DNA of 64,000 nt from Ornithodoros turicata (Eukaryota > Arthropoda > Arachnida > Ixodida > Argasidae), in the NCBI RefSeq assembly GCF_037126465.1, contig NC_088204.1, positions 16,560,804-16,624,803 on the forward strand, in the 5' to 3' direction. Of the stretch, positions 1 through 8,519 are shown piece by piece. Below the pieces are notes generated by a model that was given only the letters and a program-made list of their open reading frames with translations, was not told where the DNA came from and searched no databases. Each line of letters starts with the position of its first letter. Positions within the stretch are counted from its first letter, which is position 1. A program made the translations under genes and the position numbers.

Positions 1-12
1 TTTATTTTATTT

Positions 13-156
13 AAAAAAGGAGGTAAATGTTAGCCTGCGCAACAGTGGCTTGCTATTCGCAGCGAAGAAAGAAAAAGAAAAAGAAACAAAGAACCAAACA
101 CGGAATTGGTCACAGTTCACCCAGAAGGCCACAGACCCGCAGGAACTGAAGTGCCT
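13..156 (+). repeat. Dispersed repeat A, copy 1
   Basis: An A-rich stretch containing 'GGCTTGCTATTC' (about 48-60) is followed by a block starting CACAGTTCACCCAGAAGG (about 113-155). Both blocks recur in the same order at 25222-25292 and 25811-25856, there separated by about 500 bp of other sequence. A related 'CGGCTTGCTATTCC' motif occurs inverted near 58600-58625. This is a dispersed repeat of unknown class. No coding potential is seen. Confidence 0.5.
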
Positions 157-420
157 TGGTCACCTCACTATGCTGTGTGGGGCCTAGCAGCGTATAGCTA
201 TGGAAAAGTCAGATTCGAGCGATGCGCGACCTCGGGAGATGACGGTGTTGGCGGTAACGGGTGGGAGTGGAGCAGCAGGTGCGGAATGTCTCCTTCAACA
301 TGATAGGTGGCCCATCTTAAAGAAGAGCAGTGGAGTTCGCGCCACATTCAGTCGAAGCCTGTGGAGCAAGGACTTTTCCTCCCTGCGGTGGCGGCCTACC
401 AGAGCCCGAGAGAGCGGAGA

Positions 421-694
421 GTATTCGCTGCGAGATCGTCCTTTAGGGGGCGACACTGTCACATTTCTAGTGTGGGCCGATGTTCGGTGTTGATTCTTTT
501 CCGTAATTCTTGCGTATATTCACCGGAAGATCACTTGTGCCACGATGGTACGATACGTACTGTTCGCTTCCCCAATGCTCCACCTATACTACACTGAATG
601 TGGAATAAACGTGTAAAAGCAGACGACGCTTTCCACACCACGGTAGTTTTCCGTTCTCCGCAGCGTGCAGACACCGTTCGATCTCGGAGCGAGA
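421..694 (+). repeat. Dispersed repeat B, copy 1, with AATAAA signal
   Basis: About 275 bp here match the reverse complement of 10941-11232 at roughly 85-90% by eye. Both copies share a 'TTCACCGGAAGATC' block, an AATAAA hexamer (604-609 here) and a GCAGACGAC motif (619-627), and both end at 'TTCGATCTCGGAGCG'. The conserved polyadenylation hexamer suggests the plus strand here is the transcribed sense strand of a retro-sequence or element end. I do not recognise the family. Confidence 0.6.
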
Positions 695-894
695 GAAATT
701 TAAAAACTATCTTACAATCTGACGATTTTTCTCACACAAGGCACAACAACAGGTACATGATGATGAGGATGATAATGATGACGTGAGCCATCTCACTGTA
801 GGAGCTCTTGTGTCCTACCCCATTATATGTAAGGTTATTACATGAGTGAGATGGATATTCATATGGCTACAGCACACACGCCAGGTGAAGCATA

Positions 895-899
895 CACCG
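895..899. repeat. Left target-site duplication (CACCG)
   Basis: The five bases CACCG sit directly before the TG of the 5' LTR and recur at 4976-4980 directly after the CA of the 3' LTR. A 5-bp duplication is usual for Ty3/gypsy integrases. Confidence 0.9.
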
Positions 900-1038
900 T
901 GTAGCAGCAGCATCATAATCATCACCAGCACCGCCATCGGTTACGCGCAGCACTGCGCGTGACCCGAGCTTTCGTTTTCGGTTCATCGCCATTAACCGTC
1001 ATTAAACCCATCAACCTTAGTAGAGCCTGGTCGCCTCA
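900..1038 (+). repeat. 5' LTR of gypsy element
   Basis: This 139-bp repeat begins TGTAGCAGCAGC and ends GTCGCCTCA, giving the TG...CA ends of an LTR. I find no mismatch against 4837-4975. At 139 bp it is short for an LTR but acceptable for this group. Confidence 0.93.
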
Positions 1039-1054
1039 TTTCTCGCTCTACAAC

Positions 1055-1071
1055 TGGTGACCCGAACGTGA
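1055..1071 (+). other. Primer-binding site, tRNA-Trp-like
   Basis: TGGTGACCCGAACGTGA lies 16 nt after the 5' LTR. From general knowledge, the tRNA-Trp complement used by CsRn1-type elements is close to TGGTGACCCCGACGTGA, so two positions would differ here. The offset from the LTR end is larger than in many gypsy elements. Confidence 0.7.
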
Positions 1072-1091
1072 TGTCTTAGCGTTCCACCATC

Positions 1092-1628
1092 ATGAACGGT
1101 GACCAGCACTCCACCAGCTCTTCGCCTCCCAGCCGGCCACCGCCACTTCCACCGCTTGAGGCTTCTGTGGCACCGCTCCGCCTGCCGCCCTTCTCCATCT
1201 CCGACCCTCAGCTGTGGTTCGCGCAGGCGGAGGTTCTCTTCGACGGACGCCGCGTCACTTCTCAAGCCTCAGCGAAGATGGCGGACCGTATTCTGGATTT
1301 TGCTGGCCTTCCATCACCAGGAGCCGTTGCCGCCCTGGCACCCCGCACCTCCCCTCCACCGGTGGACGTTGCAATCAATGCCATCAGCACGTCGCTCCAG
1401 CAACTCCAGACTACGGTGGCGGCCCTGGTGAACCGGGTGGACGCCATTCCCCCGCAGCGACCACGTTCCCCTCGGCGCCCGTTTTGCCGTCGCTGCTCGC
1501 CATCCCGTCAACGGTCTCCTTCGCCCTCTCAGCACCACTTCTGCTGGTATCATCGAAAATTCGGCGATGCCGCAAGGAACTGCCAGGCCCCTTGCTCGTG
1601 GCCGGGAAACGCTCCCCCCAACCATTAA
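1092..1628 (+). CDS. Gag protein of the CsRn1-type element (internally shortened)
   Basis: This 178-residue frame starts at an ATG in a good context (CACCATCATG). A proline-rich start leads into '[13 protein letters not shown]', which resembles the start of capsid in related Gags. A Ser/Arg/Pro-rich linker follows, then a zinc knuckle at residues 151-168 spaced CX2HX9CX3C, which would bind nucleic acid during particle assembly. Related Gags are, from memory, nearer 250-350 residues. The expected central capsid helices are missing between about residues 55 and 60, where the frame passes straight to 'MADRILDF', so an in-frame deletion of roughly 100 or more codons is inferred. The frame overlaps pol and ends seven bases after a run of six C. 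Confidence 0.75.
   Translation: MNGDQHSTSSSPPSRPPPLPPLEASVAPLRLPPFSISDPQLWFAQAEVLFDGRRVTSQASAKMADRILDFAGLPSPGAVAALAPRTSPPPVDVAINAISTSLQQLQTTVAALVNRVDAIPPQRPRSPRRPFCRRCSPSRQRSPSPSQHHFCWYHRKFGDAARNCQAPCSWPGNAPPNH
1614..1619 (+). other. Candidate -1 ribosomal frameshift site
   Basis: A run of six C (codons CCC CCC in the gag frame) lies just before the gag stop at 1626-1628. The pol frame is the -1 frame and is open across this point, so slippage here would fuse Gag to Pol. Re-pairing is imperfect at the first codon (TCC), and no downstream stem was tested. Confidence 0.4.
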
Positions 1629-4600
1629 CGGCTGGCATGGCTGGGGGCGACAACAGCCGGCTCTTCCGGATCACAGACCGCGTGTCCGGCTGTCGCTTCC
1701 TGGTGGATACCGGGGCTGACGTGAGCGTCGTTCCACCAACCCCCGCAGAAAAACGACACCGACAACCAGACTTGGCTTTGCAGGCCGTCAACAAGTCCAC
1801 CATCTCAACTTACGGTCAACGCTCCGTCACCCTTGACCTCGGCCTGCGCAGAGTATTTCGTTGGGTTTTTACCATCGCCGACCTCCCCTTCGCAATCCTT
1901 GGCGCCGACTTCCTCCACCATTTCGACCTTCTTGTGGATATTAGACGCCAGCGCCTCGTCGACAACACTACTTCTTTGCACGTTTATGGAGCCCCAGCGC
2001 ATATAGCCGCCATTAGTCCCACCATTCGGCTACCGTTGCCCACTGCTTTCGCCGACATTGTCACGGAGTTCCCCGCTGTCCTGCGCCAATCGCACGCCTC
2101 TTGCCCACCTCGCCACAGCGTCACTCACCACATCGTGACACGGGGCCCCCCTGTCTTCGCTCGCCCCAGACGGCTGGCTCCAGAGCGCCTCGTCATTGCC
2201 AAGAGGGAATTTGAGCACATGCTCGAACTGGGGATCATTCGGCCTTCCTCCAGCCCGTGGTCTTCCGCTCTCCACATGGTGCCCAAAGCAACACCTGGTG
2301 ATTGGCGCCCATGTGGGGACTACCGTGCACTCAACATCGTCACGGTACCGGACAGATACCCGCTTCCCCATATTCAGGACTTCACCGCGAATCTTGACGG
2401 AGCGACCATCTTCTCCAAGATAGACCTCATCAAAGCCTATCACCAAATTCCCGTCCATCCCCCTGACATCCCGAAGACTGCTATAACCACCCCTTTTGGC
2501 CTCTTTGAATACGTGCGGATGCCCTTTGGCCTGCGTAATGCTGCGCAGACATTCCAACGATTCATCAACGAAGTGCTCCGCGGCCTGGACTTCGCATTCG
2601 CATACATGGATGACATCCTCGTCGCAAGTCCATCTCCGGAGGCTCATCGCGCCCATCTGCGCGCCCTGTTCTCGCGCCTGGAGGACTACGGAGTCTCCAT
2701 CAATGCCGCGAAGTGCGAGTTTGGCGTTACCACCCTTACCTTCCTGGGACACACCATCACCCCGCAAGGCATCCGGCCACTCGCATCCAAGGTCCAGGCC
2801 ATCCGAGACTTTCCTGCCCCCACTTCTCGCAAAGGACTTCGTTCATTCCTCGGCCTCGTGACTTTCTACCGACGTTTTGTGCCTCGCTGTGCTGCCTTGC
2901 TCCAGCCTCTCTACGCAGCTCTCGGCGCTGACCATCCGAAAGAGGCCCGTGCTGCCCCTCTGGAGTGGACACCGGCAGCAGAACGCGCGTTCGTAGAAGT
3001 CAAGCAGGCCCTGGCAGATGCTGTGCTGCTCCACCATCCTCGTCCTGACGCCAAGACAGCGTTGTTCGTCGACGCCTCCGCTGCTGCTGTCGGCGCAGTC
3101 TTGCAGCAGCGTCAGGATGGCCACTGGAAACCTCTCGGTTTCTTTTCCCAACGCCTCTCGCCAGCCGAAACACGCTACAGCACCTTCGGGCGTGAGCTCC
3201 TCGCCGCATACCTGGCATGCAGACACTACCGCCATTTTCTCGAGGGCCGTCCGTTTGTGCTGTACACCGACCACAAGCCTCTCATGTTCGCCCTGCGATC
3301 GGCCTCCCTCAACCACTCGCCTCGTGAAACCCGCCACATGTGCTACCTCTTGGAGTTCACGACCGATGTGCGACACGTCGCAGGCGAAGACAATGCCGCT
3401 GCCGACGCACTCTCGCGGCCGGACGTCAATGCTCTCCATTCGCCCCCCGCGGTCGATTTGGACGGCATCGCCCAGGCGCAACACGCTGATCAAGATCTCG
3501 CCAATCTTCGTTCCTCCCCCGCCTCATCCACTACTTTTCGGGAGATCTCGCTCCCCGGTTCGACGGCAAGTCTATGGTGCGACACCTCTACTGGTACCCC
3601 GCGCCCTTTCGTTCCCCTGGCCTTCCGCCGGCATGTTTTCAACGCCCTCCACTCGCTGTCCCACCCTGGCGTGCGCGGCACGCAAAAGATCGTCGCAGAG
3701 CGCTACATATGGCCTCGCATGAATGCCGATGTCCGTGACTGGGCGCGGGCCTGCATGGCCTGCCAGCGGTCCAAAATCTACCGCCACACCATCTCTCCTC
3801 CATCGCGGTTCCTTCCGCCAGATGCACGTTTCGACCAGGTCCACATCGACTTGGTCGGCCCGCTTCCTCCGGCCAAAGGCTACCGCTACCTGCTCTCGTG
3901 CATCGACCGCTTTACCCGCTGGCCGGAGGTAACGCCGATCCCTGACATCACGGCAGAGACGGTGGCCCACGCATTCCTCTTCTCCTGGGTTTCCCGATTC
4001 GGCGTCCCGTCCACTGTAACCACGGACAGAGGACGCCAGTTTGAATCGGCCCTCTTCCGTCACCTGTGCAGCGCCCTCGGAACCCATCACATCCGAACCA
4101 CGGCCTACCATCCGGCTGCCAACGGCCTGGTCGAGCGCCTTCATCGGCAGCTCAAGGCGTCCCTCCGCGCCACTGACCACGGCGACACAACCTGGCCCGA
4201 GCGTCTACCCTTCGTCCTGCTTGGCCTTCGCGCCGCGATCCGCCAGGATGACTGCAGCGCGGCCCACATGGTTTACGGCTGCCCGCTCCGCCTTCCCGGA
4301 GCATTCTTCAGCCCATCGGCCCCGCTCGTGCACGACCCTTCCTCCTACATCGACCGTCTCCGCCAGCTCTTCCGGGACCTCAAGCCCACGCCTACCCGCT
4401 CCGCTCCCGCAACACGCGTGTTCGTGAGCCCCGACCTTAATCAAGCCACCCACGTCTTCGTCCGCCGGGACTCTGTGCGCTCCAGCTTGCAGCCTCCCTA
4501 TGACGGCCCCTACAGGGTCATCTCGCGAGCCGGGAAGTTCTTCCGCCTCGATCTTCCGCGGGGACCTGACACTGTGGCCATCGACAGGCTCAAGCCCGCA

Positions 4601-4855
4601 TTCCTGGAGTCGGCACCTCTGGTATCGCCCGACCCGCCCTCCCTGCATCCGTGCTCAGCTCCTGTCTCCAGCATTCCTCCCCCCCCACGTCGAGTGCATT
4701 GGGCGCCGCAGCTAGTACACTACGAGCCGCCCACCGCCTCGGGTCCGGCTCCTGCACTCCTTGGCCTCGGCGCCCGACCTTTCCGCCAACCTCGGCCCTC
4801 CTCGCAAGCTTTGTCATCCGCCACGGGGGGGAGCCCTGTAGCAGCAGCATCATAA
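1616..4855 (+). CDS. Pol polyprotein: protease, RT, RNase H, integrase
   Basis: The frame is open from 1214 to a stop at 4853-4855 just inside the 3' LTR, with no break. The part before about 1616 is the shadow of gag; the first Met after it is at 1637. Counting residues from 1214: protease DTGAD begins at 165; reverse transcriptase has YMDD at 464-467; RNase H has its first Asp at 620 (FVDAS) and YTDHKPL near 684; the integrase zinc finger uses His 813, His 817, Cys 847 and Cys 850; the catalytic triad is Asp 879, Asp 938, Glu 974 (D,D35E); a GPY motif follows at about 1098. There is no chromodomain. All catalytic residues are present, so the protein looks functional. It copies the element's RNA to DNA and inserts it into the genome. 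Expression probably needs a frameshift from gag. Confidence 0.95.
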   Translation, partial: PQPLTAGMAGGDNSRLFRITDRVSGCRFLVDTGADVSVVPPTPAEKRHRQPDLALQAVNKSTISTYGQRSVTLDLGLRRVFRWVFTIADLPFAILGADFLHHFDLLVDIRRQRLVDNTTSLHVYGAPAHIAAISPTIRLPLPTAFADIVTEFPAVLRQSHASCPPRHSVTHHIVTRGPPVFARPRRLAPERLVIAKREFEHMLELGIIRPSSSPWSSALHMVPKATPGDWRPCGDYRALNIVTVPDRYPLPHIQDFTANLDGATIFSKIDLIKAYHQIPVHPPDIPKTAITTPFGLFEYVRMPFGLRNAAQTFQRFINEVLRGLDFAFAYMDDILVASPSPEAHRAHLRALFSRLEDYGVSINAAKCEFGVTTLTFLGHTITPQGIRPLASKVQAIRDFPAPTSRKGLRSFLGLVTFYRRFVPRCAALLQPLYAALGADHPKEARAAPLEWTPAAERAFVEVKQALADAVLLHHPRPDAKTALFVDASAAAVGAVLQQRQDGHWKPLGFFSQRLSPAETRYSTFGRELLAAYLACRHYRHFLEGRPFVLYTDHKPLMFALRSASLNHSPRETRHMCYLLEFTTDVRHVAGEDNAAADALSRPDVNALHSPPAVDLDGIAQAQHADQDLANLRSSPASSTTFREISLPGSTASLWCDTSTGTPRPFVPLAFRRHVFNALHSLSHPGVRGTQKIVAERYIWPRMNADVRDWARACMACQRSKIYRHTISPPSRFLPPDARFDQVHIDLVGPLPPAKGYRYLLSCIDRFTRWPEVTPIPDITAETVAHAFLFSWVSRFGVPSTVTTDRGRQFESALFRHLCSALGTHHIRTTAYHPAANGLVERLHRQLKASLRATDHGDTTWPERLPFVLLGLRAAIRQDDCSAAHMVYGCPLRLPGAFFSPSAPLVHDPSSYIDRLRQLFRDLKPTPTRSAPATRVFVSPDLNQATHVFVRRDSVRSSLQPPYDGPYRVISRAGKFFRLDLPRGPDTVAIDRLKPAFLESAPLVSPDPPSLHPCSAPVSSIPPPPRRVHWAPQLVHYEPPTASGPAPALLGLGARPFRQPRPSSQALSSATGGSPVAAAS
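4825..4833 (+). other. Polypurine tract
   Basis: Nine purines (GGGGGGGAG) lie three bases before the 3' LTR, where the plus-strand DNA primer is expected. They overlap the last pol codons. Confidence 0.6.
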
Positions 4856-4975
4856 TCATCACCAGCACCGCCATCGGTTACGCGCAGCACTGCGCGTGAC
4901 CCGAGCTTTCGTTTTCGGTTCATCGCCATTAACCGTCATTAAACCCATCAACCTTAGTAGAGCCTGGTCGCCTCA
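4837..4975 (+). repeat. 3' LTR of gypsy element
   Basis: It matches the 5' LTR over all 139 bases as read here. The pol stop codon lies in its first 20 bases. It is followed by the right copy of CACCG. Confidence 0.93.
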
Positions 4976-4980
4976 CACCG
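4976..4980. repeat. Right target-site duplication (CACCG)
   Basis: Directly abuts the 3' LTR and matches 895-899. Confidence 0.9.
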
Positions 4981-5444
4981 TAAACATACACATGTAAGCG
5001 GGCGTAAAAGGCGAAAAACATGCACAATGTCTGCCAACAAGTATAGGTCACCCGACAAGTCCACTGGCGGTAACTGTCCACCGATAATGATAATAATAAT
5101 AATAATAATGGTGCCGTGTTGGTACATGTTAGGTTTGTCTGCCCATAGTATTGAGACAGGTTGCACGTGCCGCAGGGTGCCCAGGGTGTTCAAGTGGTCG
5201 AAACTGTCCACCAGCACCAAGTCCCTAGCAAAATGCTCCCAGATGGCAGCAAGAATGAAGACGAAAAACGAACACAGAGGGTCACGATGTCATGACCATG
5301 ACAAAATGGGAAAGCTGACAGAGACCATTACATCTAAAGTATCTGGATCAAGCCGGCGATTGTCAAGACCTTTCACCAAGTGGTGAAATTCAAGACCTAA
5401 CTGAAGAGCAAATTAGAATGGTGCAAGCGAGCTGGTGTACTGTG
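4981..5444. other. Non-coding, (AAT)n tract
   Basis: No gene is seen. A short (AAT)n run lies near 5088-5109. Nothing else is recognisable. Confidence 0.4.
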
Positions 5445-5549
5445 GAAAGAGGTAACATTTCCTTGAGTTTGAGGAGCACACTATACGAAGAAGATTCCTA
5501 ATAAGGAGAGAAGTCCTCTTCGAACTCAAGGAATAACGTTTCCTCTTTC
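5445..5549. repeat. Short hairpin repeat
   Basis: The arms 5445-5475 and 5514-5549 are inverted copies built around GAAAGAGG and CCTTGAGTT, with about 38 bp between them. It could be a small MITE. No target duplication is obvious. Confidence 0.5.
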
Positions 5550-5665
5550 TACATAATGAAAGACCATGACAATATCACACAGGATTACAACGACGTAGAA
5601 TTACAACGAGGCCGTACGGCTTCCTGTGGGTGCTGGTTAATTGAACCCCCAATATTTGTCTCTCC

Positions 5666-5962
5666 TGTAGCTATGAGCGGCACTCAGATGTGGACAGATG
5701 GAGAGAGGACAATGGGAATTTGATTTGATTTGACTTTACTGGCGCAAGGATGAGGACAATGGGAAGGTGTATGGGAAAGGGGGTTAGTATGCGTCCTGGG
5801 CAGACTTCAGGGGCAACTGGACCGACATTCGTCTGGAAAGTCTTCGGAAACCCGAGTGAAACCCTTAGACAGCACAGCCGGTGCCAGGATTCGAACCAGT
5901 GTCACCTCCCAGTCTCGGCGTGGAAAGCGATCATCCTAACCACTATGCCACGGGAGCTGGTA
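5666..5962 (-). mobile_element. tRNA-derived SINE, head type b
   Basis: Read on the minus strand, it starts with a tRNA-like head (CCGTGGCATAGTGGTTAGG), followed by a box B sequence (GGTTCGAATCC) and a body with 'GACGAATGTCGG' and 'CCCAGGACGCATACTAA'. The same body appears in the SINEs at 15389-15665, 24957-25197, 35881-36195 and 46026-46314. It is interrupted by a 33-bp insertion at 5719-5751 with its own target duplication. Confidence 0.8.
5719..5751 (-). mobile_element. Micro-insertion with target duplication, copy 1
   Basis: A 32-33 bp unit (TTTGATTTGATTTG, then CTTTACTGGCGCAAGGA) sits between exact 14-bp direct repeats, GAGGACAATGGGAA, at 5705-5718 and 5752-5765. The same unit occurs at 47197-47228, also between direct repeats. 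Read on the minus strand it ends in (TCAAA)n, as expected for an extremely 5'-truncated non-LTR retroelement. Confidence 0.75.
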
Positions 5963-7430
5963 TATGCTAATGTACACTCGTTTGGAAAACATTGAAGGGG
6001 TTGTGGGGGAGAGTATTCTATGCAACGACAAAGTCCTTCGACAAATGGACGCTGCTGGATGTACGTCAATGTCACCTATTCGTGTTGACGGTCATGGTGA
6101 AAACGCAGGAAGTCACGCCGTGTATAAATACTCCCGGTTTATTGTGCGTTAGCATCCGCGCGACTTGCGGCGTTCCATTCATGTTACGTTCGGCCATTTG
6201 CTTTATTGTTTGTTCAAATGCCGAGTACAGTTCGCTTTCTACACGATCCTTACCCTTGAGTAAGACTATGTGACACGCGATGGTGTAAGCAAGGGAAGCT
6301 TGCGTATCTCGGAGGGAAGATGCACGGCAGAGTCGTGTTACGTTTTTGAGTTTAGGCGAAAAAAAAAGGAAAACGTGGAGGTGGTTATTAATCCCGACGC
6401 GATCAGGATTGGCTGCATCAGTACCCTCTGTACGGGAAAATGGGAATGAGAATCTGTGTGGGAATGGGAAAATGCACAGACAATAGAAGAGAGAAAAGGG
6501 AACTGCTTAGTGAGCCTCGAGAAAAACCAGAGATTGTTGTTTGTTATTCCCTCCCTGTCTCGGGTTTTCACGTCGTCAGTATGAACCAGCTAGTCTACGC
6601 CCTTTCACTATTACAGACAAAGAAGACTAAAAGCTAACGACCAGACTAGAGGACAAAAAAAAAACAGCAAAAGAAAAACGAAGGCCAGGTCTCAGAAAAA
6701 AGAAAGAAATAGGAGGAAACTGCGCATTGCCATCTGCATTGCCATCTGCGCGTCTGACACCAACAATAGCTATAACAAGAAAAGAAGAAAAAAAAACACT
6801 GAAACGACGGTTTATTAAAGGGGGCGTCCGTGAGGAATCCGGAATTATAAAGTTAATGTGATAACCACTTGGAGACGCATTCCAAGAAGAAAACACCAAA
6901 AAGTTTAGCAAAATTCTTTTTTCATTTGTTTGTCCCATACAACATAAAAAAAGTAAAATTCGAAACCAACTGCCAGCTTTCGATTGAGACTGCCCTTCCC
7001 TGCTTTGCCTCTTCCGGTGACGTAATTGGCTTTGCCGGCGAGATTCCCCTAGCTCAGCTGACTGCGTCGCCAGGCTGGTTGCAATCCGATACCACCGAAA
7101 GCATGAATCGGATAGTAAAAATGCGTTTTTTGTCCGGACTGTCGGGACAGAAAACGCGGTTGAACTGAAGGTGCGATCAGAATAGTGTGTGCCTGAATTA
7201 CATGTAACCGGAATATTTGGTTTGGAACAGTCAGAAACATTAGAAAATGAATTTAATCGGATTTTGCAACCGGCTGCGCGCTCCCGACTGAATTCAGACA
7301 GCAGTGTGCGGACCGACGTCACTGGAGTCGGTTATGAAGGCAGGCTTTCCGTCACAAAATGTGGTCTTCCGACTCGCAATCGGCTGCCGAACAGTCGCTA
7401 TAGAAACATCCTCGTACAAGCTTTCTTGCA
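5963..7430. other. Non-coding, A-rich tracts
   Basis: No gene is recognised. There are several poly-A/AG tracts (6355-6375, 6655-6670, 6785-6800) and a 'TGCGCATTGCCATCTGCATTG' type tandem near 6722-6745. The longest frames look random. Confidence 0.4.
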
Positions 7431-7431
7431 G

Positions 7432-8519
7432 TACACTGTAAATTTCAGAACACCTTTTTTGGTGTGTTTGAGGTGTAATTAGGGTGTAACATTGCATATA
7501 CTCCCCTATTACACCTTCTATGGAAAAAACAGTCACCAGAAGTGGTGTTAATGGGGTGTTAGTGTTTCGAAACACCCTCTTTCCAACGTGTTATCACATT
7601 TTGGTGTAAATATGGTGTAAATGAACAACATATACACTAATGAGACTTTTATTTGGGGGATATCCACAGTGGGTGAAACATGTGTTCCAGTTTGACATTT
7701 TCTTAAGAAAAGGCAATGAATGGATATGTGGCGAATAACGAATTACATTCTTGTGCTGTCAGTACCAAATATTTACGACATGACTTCATCATTAACTAAT
7801 ACCGTAAAGTAAAAAAATACTTGTCCTGCCCAATGTTTTCGTGGACATTATGTCAGATGTCAGCCCAATACAGTGTGGTAAACAAGTGCAGTGCATATTC
7901 AGCAAAAAAGAATTACGATAAAGGATTGGCAGAGCAAAAAGTTGTGTATTCACAGAACAGAGGAAGAGAGCATTTGCATAACGAATACAAGGGTACATAC
8001 TGCACTAATAAACACGAAACCACGAAGAACTGTATGTTCAAGTGAACAACATTTGTACTAATATCTGTATTTATTAATTTTATTTTTATTATATTATATT
8101 TTATTTTATTTATTTATATGTATTCATCTATATCATCCGTATCATTTATGTATCTGTATCAGTTTTGCTTACAGTGGTTGCTGGAATTAGATTGCTGGGA
8201 TTCCAAAGCCCAGCTATGGCATCTTCAGACATTCCTCAGACGCGTTCGCGGACTTCATTTCGCCGTGTCTCATATACGACACATGGTGCACTCCATTTAC
8301 ACCCTTTCCAGAAGGGTGTACAGATTCCACTGGGTGTAGGATTACACCAAAAAGGGAGTCAGTTATGATACCGTTGAAATACACCAATTTGGGTGTAAGG
8401 AATACACCTTTTCTGAGGGGTGTAACGTTTCCAAAGGGTGTTGATATACACCAAAAAGGGAGTCAGTTATGATACCGCCGAGATTACACCAAAAAGGGTG
8501 TTTTGAAATTTAGTGTGTA
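7432..8519. mobile_element. Non-autonomous 1.1-kb element with inverted ends
   Basis: The ends are inverted copies of about 34 bp, TACAC-TG-TAAATTTC followed by a GGTGT/ACACC-rich block, matching at about 30 of 34 positions. The sub-terminal zones are crowded with GGTGTA and TACACC motifs. The middle (7640-8270) is AT-rich, with a (TTTTA)n zone at 8070-8120. No transposase is present. It could be a DNA transposon derivative with TA at the ends. Related GGTGTA-rich fragments occur at 34485-34700 and 46960-47720. Confidence 0.6.

Larger units (their letters stand above)
900..4975 (+). mobile_element. Full-length Ty3/gypsy (CsRn1-type) LTR retrotransposon
   Basis: The element is 4,076 bp: two 139-bp LTRs that read as identical, flanked by CACCG duplications, with primer-binding site, gag, pol and polypurine tract in the standard order. 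Pol runs protease, reverse transcriptase, RNase H, integrase, which is the Ty3/gypsy order. Two traits point to the CsRn1/Kabuki group: a Gag zinc knuckle of the form CX2HX9CX3C instead of CCHC, and a primer site resembling the 3' end of tRNA-Trp. No env frame and no chromodomain are seen. Identical LTRs imply a very recent insertion. The pol frame is intact but gag looks shortened, so autonomy is doubtful. It is richer in GC and C-ending codons than the flanking DNA. Confidence 0.95.

Noticed and set aside
2030..2767. Long antisense frame (245 codons) opposite pol
   Set aside because: It is the mirror of the GC-rich pol frame and carries no domain. The same applies to antisense frames at 2843-3493, 3572-4180 and 4205-4648.
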